Part shown: one piece after another, positions 33,177 to 33,307 of the stretch | Numbering within the stretch: the first letter of the stretch is position 1 | Layout of the letters: each line of letters opens with the position of its first letter | DNA from: Parabacteroides sp. | Lineage (GTDB): Bacteria; Bacteroidota; Bacteroidia; Bacteroidales; Tannerellaceae | DNA: 33,307 nt | Reading direction: 5' to 3' | Assembly: GCA_020026285.1 (NCBI GenBank) | Contig: JAHHQS010000026.1 | Span: 1-33,307, forward strand | The notes under the pieces: generated by a model | Database searches by the model: none | What the model was told of the DNA's origin: nothing | Seen by the model: the letters and a program-made list of their open reading frames with translations, nothing else | Translations under genes and position numbers: made by a program

Positions 33177-33307
33177 TAAGTAGCTTCAAATTTTTATTAT
33201 AATTATAGATCATTTTAGCATATTATATTTTACAATTGGGAGTAAATTCTTTTAGATGTTAGATTCTTGGTCCTTTTTTTTATGAGTCTGTCTGTTTGAA
33301 AATATAA

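Larger units (their letters stand above)
32568..33307. other. 740-base AT-rich region without a recognisable gene
   Basis: No frame with coding character is visible on either strand. The stretch holds the upstream region of the DUF1080 lipoprotein gene, a hairpin at 32750-32770, a pentanucleotide tandem repeat (32940-33004), a 10-bp-stem hairpin (33014-33040) and a hairpin flanked by direct repeats (33125-33176). It may be the control region of a gene beyond the window. Confidence 0.6.

Overview
The window looks like a chromosomal segment of a Bacteroidales bacterium (phylum Bacteroidota). The evidence is the TAnnTTTG-type -7 promoter boxes, the lack of classical Shine-Dalgarno sites, several lipoproteins, an OprO/OprP-type porin, DUF1080 proteins, a GH95 fucosidase, and the order rimP-nusA-infB-cvpA-sufBCD-sufS. 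Base composition is AT-rich (roughly 40% GC by eye). I cannot name the genus from sequence alone. I see no insertion sequence, phage, CRISPR array or rRNA.

Layout. (1) Positions 1-5550: the 3' part of a tRNA-Met(CAT), its terminator, a strong promoter and a structured leader, then rimP, nusA, infB and a CvpA-like membrane protein. This is translation and transcription machinery in an order that recalls the E. coli metY-rimP-nusA-infB operon. (2) 5580-10588: the SUF iron-sulfur assembly genes sufB, sufC, sufD and, after a terminator and a new promoter, sufS. (3) 10696-12787: an OprO/P-family porin and a small secreted DUF1080 protein, each with its own promoter-like box. (4) 12868-19231, minus strand: a probable five-gene operon (rsmI, coiled-coil lipoprotein, HAD phosphatase, GH16 glucanase-like lipoprotein, GDPD phosphodiesterase), preceded by a conserved coiled-coil protein of unknown function and a RecD-like SF1 helicase. 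(5) 19324-21412, plus strand: a membrane-anchored protein with a pilin-like look, a DUF3822 protein and rsmD. Convergent to rsmD, with no base between the two stop codons, is a cardiolipin synthase gene (cls). (6) 23080-27404: an MsbA-like ABC exporter and a GH95 alpha-L-fucosidase lipoprotein, probably cotranscribed. (7) 27485-29516, minus strand: a Cat1/AarC-type CoA transferase and a small membrane-anchored acidic protein. (8) 29817-32567: miaB (tRNA methylthiotransferase) and a convergent two-domain DUF1080 lipoprotein. (9) 32568-33307: 740 bases without a recognisable gene, holding a 13-unit pentanucleotide tandem repeat, hairpins and a short direct repeat.

Most of the window is core genome. 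SufBCD and SufS supply Fe-S clusters, and MiaB is one Fe-S-dependent client encoded here. RimP, RsmI, RsmD, NusA, IF2 and MiaB all serve ribosome or tRNA function. I found no obviously new multi-gene system. The places I would look at first are the attenuator-like rimP leader with an overlapping short ORF, the repeat-and-hairpin region at the right end, the palindrome inside the porin promoter, the cryptic leader upstream of miaB, and the pilin-like/DUF3822 pair.
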